Shown here piece after piece: positions 14,344 through 16,266 of a stretch of DNA of 16,266 nucleotides. Under the pieces are notes generated by a model. That model saw only the letters and a list, made by a program, of their open reading frames with translations. It did not search any database and was not told the origin of the DNA. The position numbers and the translations under genes are program-made. The stretch comes from an uncultured Lachnospiraceae bacterium (GTDB taxonomy: Bacteria > Bacillota_A > Clostridia > Lachnospirales > Lachnospiraceae). Where the stretch lies: assembly GCA_910577835.1 (NCBI GenBank), contig CAJTOU010000033.1, positions 17,936 to 34,201 of the forward strand, read 5' to 3'. Within the stretch, counting starts at the first letter, position 1; every line of letters starts with the position of its first letter.

Positions 14344-15438
14344 TCACTCTCCAATCTTAATATCAGCTTCCAACAGCAAATCTTCTCCTATTGTCTGATA
14401 TTTCATATTTTCAAAAAGAAATGCATCTGACGGATGAGAGACTCCTATTCCTGCTACCGGCGATTTCGCAGCTTCGCCGCCAAAAACTTTCGGAGCAAGA
14501 AACAGCATGATTTTATTTACAATCCCTTCGTTTAGTGCTGACCAGTTTAAGGTTCCTCCACCCTCTAAAAGAATACTGTCTATCTGCATTTCACCCAGAC
14601 GAACCATAAGTTCTTTTAAATCTACATGATGCTCTTTTTCATTGACAGTAAGAATTTCACAGCCATAGCTCAGATATTCCTCCTGTCTTTTTTTATCATT
14701 GCAGGTTGTTGCAAGAATGGTTCTTATATCCTTTGCTGTTTTTATAATATTGCTGTTTTTTGGAGTTCTTAAAGAGGAATCACAGATAATACGAACAGGA
14801 TTTTTACCGCCTTCCATACGGCAGTTCAGCATGGGATTGTCCTTTATCACAGTTTCCACTCCCGCCATAATTCCTGTACAGCGATGGCGCAGTTCCTGTA
14901 CAAATATTCTGGAGGCCTCTCCCGATATCCATTTTGAATCACCAGTATGGCATGCTATTTTTCCGTCTATTGTCATGGCATATTTCATAATAACATATGG
15001 CAGTTTATTCTGAATATAATAGAAAAATACCTGATTTAAAGAATCACATTCTTTTTTTAATATATTTTCTGTTACGCTGATTCCATGTTGTCTTAAAATT
15101 TCTGCACCTTTTCCGGCAACTAAAGGATTGGGGTCTTTGGAACCGATTACCACTCTGCTGATTTTATTGTCTATAATCGCCTCGGTACATGGAGGAGTTT
15201 TTCCATAGTGGCAGCAGGGTTCCAATGTAACATAAATAGTTGCATTTTCCGCGGATTCTATAAGATTTGCAATTGCGTTTCGTTCTGCATGCAGCTCTCC
15301 ATATTTTTTATGATACCCTTTTCCAATAATTCTGCCATCTTTTACAATAACTGCTCCTACCATTGGATTCGGACTGACATAGCCTGCTCCTTTTTTTGCG
15401 AGCTCTAAAGCAATTTTCATATATTCTTCGTCTGACAT
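14344..15438 (-). CDS. ribD: Bifunctional diaminohydroxyphosphoribosylaminopyrimidine deaminase / 5-amino-6-(5-phosphoribosylamino)uracil reductase
   Basis: A 364-residue enzyme for the deamination and NADPH-dependent side-chain reduction steps after GTP cyclohydrolase II. The N-terminal zinc deaminase domain (1-145) has SPNPMVGAVIV, the HAE motif (H50, E52) and PCCHYGKTPPC with zinc ligands C75 and C84. The C-terminal reductase domain (about 146-364) has YVIMKYAMTIDGKIA, DSKWISGEASR, GIMAGVETVIKDNP, DSILLEGGGTLN and the LFLAPKVFGG strand. I choose ATG 15438 because GGAGG lies 5 bases upstream. The in-frame ATG at 15450 sits before that ribosome binding site and has none of its own. It is the first gene behind the FMN riboswitch. 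Confidence 0.97.
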   Translation of the reverse strand: MSDEEYMKIALELAKKGAGYVSPNPMVGAVIVKDGRIIGKGYHKKYGELHAERNAIANLIESAENATIYVTLEPCCHYGKTPPCTEAIIDNKISRVVIGSKDPNPLVAGKGAEILRQHGISVTENILKKECDSLNQVFFYYIQNKLPYVIMKYAMTIDGKIACHTGDSKWISGEASRIFVQELRHRCTGIMAGVETVIKDNPMLNCRMEGGKNPVRIICDSSLRTPKNSNIIKTAKDIRTILATTCNDKKRQEEYLSYGCEILTVNEKEHHVDLKELMVRLGEMQIDSILLEGGGTLNWSALNEGIVNKIMLFLAPKVFGGEAAKSPVAGIGVSHPSDAFLFENMKYQTIGEDLLLEADIKIGE

Positions 15439-15454
15439 GAAAACCTCCATAAAA

Positions 15455-15493
15455 CAAAAAATAAAACCCTGAAGTATATACTGCTTCAGGGTT
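15455..15493 (-). terminator. Riboswitch-controlled terminator (expression platform)
   Basis: On the minus strand AACCCTGAAG (15493-15484) pairs perfectly with CTTCAGGGTT (15474-15465), followed by TTTTATTTTTTG (15466-15455). It sits between the FMN aptamer and ribD, about 17 nt before the ribD start. The 5' arm can alternatively pair with the aptamer 5' strand at 15631-15637 (TTCAGGG with CCCTGAA), giving an anti-terminator in the absence of FMN. Confidence 0.9.
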
Positions 15494-15515
15494 AGAGTTT
15501 TTATTATAAAAATAT

Positions 15516-15540
15516 AAGAATTTTCTCACAAGAATTTTCT
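15516..15540 (-). repeat. 11-bp direct repeat duplicating the aptamer P1 3' strand
   Basis: AAGAATTTTCT occurs at 15516-15526 and again at 15530-15540 (plus-strand reading). The second copy is the 3' strand of riboswitch helix P1. Because the unit is nearly self-complementary, the two RNA copies can also pair with each other (8 of 10 positions), so they could compete with P1. Confidence 0.5.
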
Positions 15541-15648
15541 TTCATCCAGACTATACTGTCGGCTTTGGAATTTCACCAAATCATGCCTTACGGCTCGTGG
15601 GCTTTACCACCGGTGGGGAATTTCACCCCGCCCTGAAAATATTTGCTT
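15536..15648 (-). ncRNA. FMN riboswitch (RFN element) aptamer
   Basis: The minus strand shows the conserved RFN core in order. TTTCAGGGCGGGGTGAAA opens it, then CCCCACCGGTGGTAAAGCC, CCACGAGCC, GATTTGGTGAAATTCC, AAGCCGACAGTATAGTC, and TGGATGAAAGAA closes it. Closing helix P1 pairs ATTTTC at the 5' end with GAAAAT at the 3' end. The element binds flavin mononucleotide and turns off riboflavin synthesis or transport genes. It lies upstream of a complete rib operon and is followed by a terminator, so control is by transcription attenuation. Confidence 0.97.
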
Positions 15649-15655
15649 CTTGAGT

Positions 15656-15684
15656 ATACTATCACAAGCACTGTAAAATGTCAA
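15656..15684 (-). promoter_or_regulatory. Predicted promoter for the rib operon
   Basis: On the minus strand TTGACA (15684-15679) and TAGTAT (15661-15656) are 17 bases apart. The start point would lie only a few bases before the riboswitch P1 helix, as expected for an aptamer-first leader. An alternative TATACT three bases downstream would make the spacing 20. Confidence 0.75.
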
Positions 15685-15750
15685 GTTTCTTTATTTTAAA
15701 GGCTTTACCATTTTTTCTTGGTTTACATAACTTCTTATAACTTTTTATAT

Positions 15751-15770
15751 TTACACAAAAAAATGTGTAA
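15751..15770 (-). terminator. Weak hairpin after the recombinase stub
   Basis: TTACACA (15751-15757) and TGTGTAA (15764-15770) form a 7-bp stem with a 6-base loop, 11 bp past the recombinase stop codon. On the minus strand only ATATAAAAAG follows, with no clean U-tract, so it is a poor terminator. The remaining 15685-15750 stretch is AT-rich; I see nothing else in it. Confidence 0.25.
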
Positions 15771-15781
15771 GCTCATGTAAG

Positions 15782-16036
15782 TTAGACAATCCCATTTTCC
15801 AGTATATTCTGCGTTTCTTCAATTTTTTCCAGTTCACGTTTCACTCTGTCTATGTCCACATGATTATAAATCTTCATTGTGGTTTCAATTTTAGAATGTC
15901 TCATCAAATATTGTAATGTTCTAACATCTATCGAAGATTCTGCCATTCTTGTACATGCCGTATATCTGAGAATATGGGGATGAAGATTTTGTAGCAAATC
16001 TACATTTATCTTGTCCATTTGTGCAATTCTCCTCAT
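15782..16036 (-). pseudogene. C-terminal fragment of a tyrosine recombinase/integrase
   Basis: The 84 residues from 16036 match only the end of the catalytic domain of phage- or transposon-type tyrosine recombinases. HPHILRYTACTRMAE supplies the His and Arg (H21, R24). LMRHSKIETTMKIYNHVD supplies the second His (H47) and the nucleophile Tyr (Y57). A charged tail follows. The N-terminal SAM-like DNA-binding domain and the first catalytic Arg are missing, so about 250-300 residues are lost. The motif is also eroded: RHT is RYT and the usual GH is RH. The frame opens only 7 codons before the ATG, after a TAG, and I find no continuation further upstream. The AGGAGG at about 16055 is 17 bases away from this ATG. 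Strand exchange activity is very unlikely; it is best read as the remnant of a past integration beside the rib operon. Confidence 0.8.
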
Positions 16037-16091
16037 TTGACTTCTAATATCTACCTCCTACCCGATTTTTGTATATATTTAAGTATTTGAC

Positions 16092-16253
16092 TTAAAATCC
16101 ATACATTTTCAATTTTTCCACCATTTTGATAATTTTTTTGTAAAATTCTTTTTTGTTATTTTTATCCATTATCAACATTCCCCCCATGCAAATATTTTTT
16201 ACAAGGAGTAGCACTTTTTCAACACTCATCCCCTTTGTTAAAGAGTAATATAC
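16092..16253 (-). CDS. Small Lys-rich open frame at the contig edge, 5' end not certain
   Basis: A minus-strand frame ending in TAA at 16092 is open all the way to the right edge. From ATG 16229 it gives 45 residues, starting MSVEKVLLLVKNICMGG and ending KKIIKMVEKLKMYGF. An inner ATG at 16169, with GGGGGGA about 10 bases upstream, would give 25 residues. The frame is open through VYYSLTKG before 16229, so it may be the C-terminus of a longer protein cut by the contig end. The KEFYKKIIKMVEKL part resembles small helical proteins often seen near integrases in clostridial mobile elements, but I cannot name a family. Bases beyond 16253 look like adapter and should not be translated. Confidence 0.35.
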   Translation of the reverse strand, partial: VYYSLTKGMSVEKVLLLVKNICMGGMLIMDKNNKKEFYKKIIKMVEKLKMYGF

Positions 16254-16266
16254 CTGTCTCTTATAC
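16254..16266. other. Probable untrimmed Tn5/Nextera adapter at contig end
   Basis: The last 13 bases, CTGTCTCTTATAC, equal the first 13 bases of the reverse-complemented Tn5 mosaic end used in Nextera libraries (CTGTCTCTTATACACATCT). An exact 13-base match ending precisely at the sequence edge is very unlikely by chance. It is most likely an assembly artefact, not genomic sequence. Confidence 0.85.

Noticed and set aside
14337..14354. TTG at 14354 as the ribE start
   Set aside because: It would overlap ribD and would use up the GGAGAG ribosome binding site. The family start MFTGI corresponds to 14336.
15439..15450. ATG at 15450 as the ribD start
   Set aside because: It has no ribosome binding site of its own. 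The GGAGG lies just after it and is well spaced for ATG 15438.
1..16266. CRISPR arrays, tRNA or rRNA genes, phage structural genes, defence or biosynthetic clusters
   Set aside because: No regularly spaced repeats, no tRNA- or rRNA-like sequence and no such proteins were found. The only mobile-element trace is the recombinase stub and, possibly, the 79-bp inverted repeat.

Overview
The window is 16.3 kb of AT-rich, low-GC Firmicute DNA. Gene content and order (rex next to an ABC-F ATPase, nnr-alr-mazF, a ribDEBAH operon under an FMN riboswitch, AGGAGG-type ribosome binding sites) suggest a gut Clostridia genome, most likely Lachnospiraceae. That assignment is inference from gene style; no rRNA is present. 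It reads as mostly ordinary chromosome, with a decayed mobile-element edge on the right.

Layout. 1-555: the N-terminal part of a glycolytic GAPDH, running off the left edge (minus strand). 859-1662: a stand-alone PHP-family histidinol-phosphatase-like gene (plus), ended by a 36-bp perfect palindrome. 1759-3886: yebC and a CNNM/CorC-type transporter, a two-gene minus-strand unit with its own promoter. 3979-8685: a minus-strand block, rex - unknown coiled-coil gene - nnr - alr - mazF. Divergent from rex is a YdiF-like ABC-F ATPase (8884-10800), then carbamate kinase (10906-11841), both plus. After a 79-bp inverted-repeat element comes the minus-strand riboflavin operon ribD-ribE-ribBA-ribH (11992-15438), headed by a promoter, an FMN riboswitch and a terminator. 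The right end (15782-16253) holds the C-terminal stub of a tyrosine recombinase and a small open frame. The last 13 bases match the Tn5/Nextera mosaic end and look like untrimmed sequencing adapter, so the window probably ends at a contig end.

How the genes fit together. One theme is NAD(H) economy. Rex senses NADH/NAD+. The rex promoter carries a near-consensus clostridial Rex operator over its -35 box, which points to autoregulation. Downstream in the same direction is nnr, which repairs hydrated NAD(P)H, a damage product GAPDH itself can make. A second theme is complete riboflavin synthesis from GTP and ribulose-5-phosphate (apart from the unassigned dephosphorylation step), with FMN feedback. 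I can write out a plausible anti-terminator pairing between the aptamer 5' strand and the terminator.

No new multi-gene defence or biosynthetic system is evident. The points most worth a second look are the mazF toxin with no antitoxin reading frame beside it, two mutually exclusive hairpins in the ABC-F leader, the unknown coiled-coil gene in the rex operon, the 79-bp inverted-repeat element, and the adapter at the right end.
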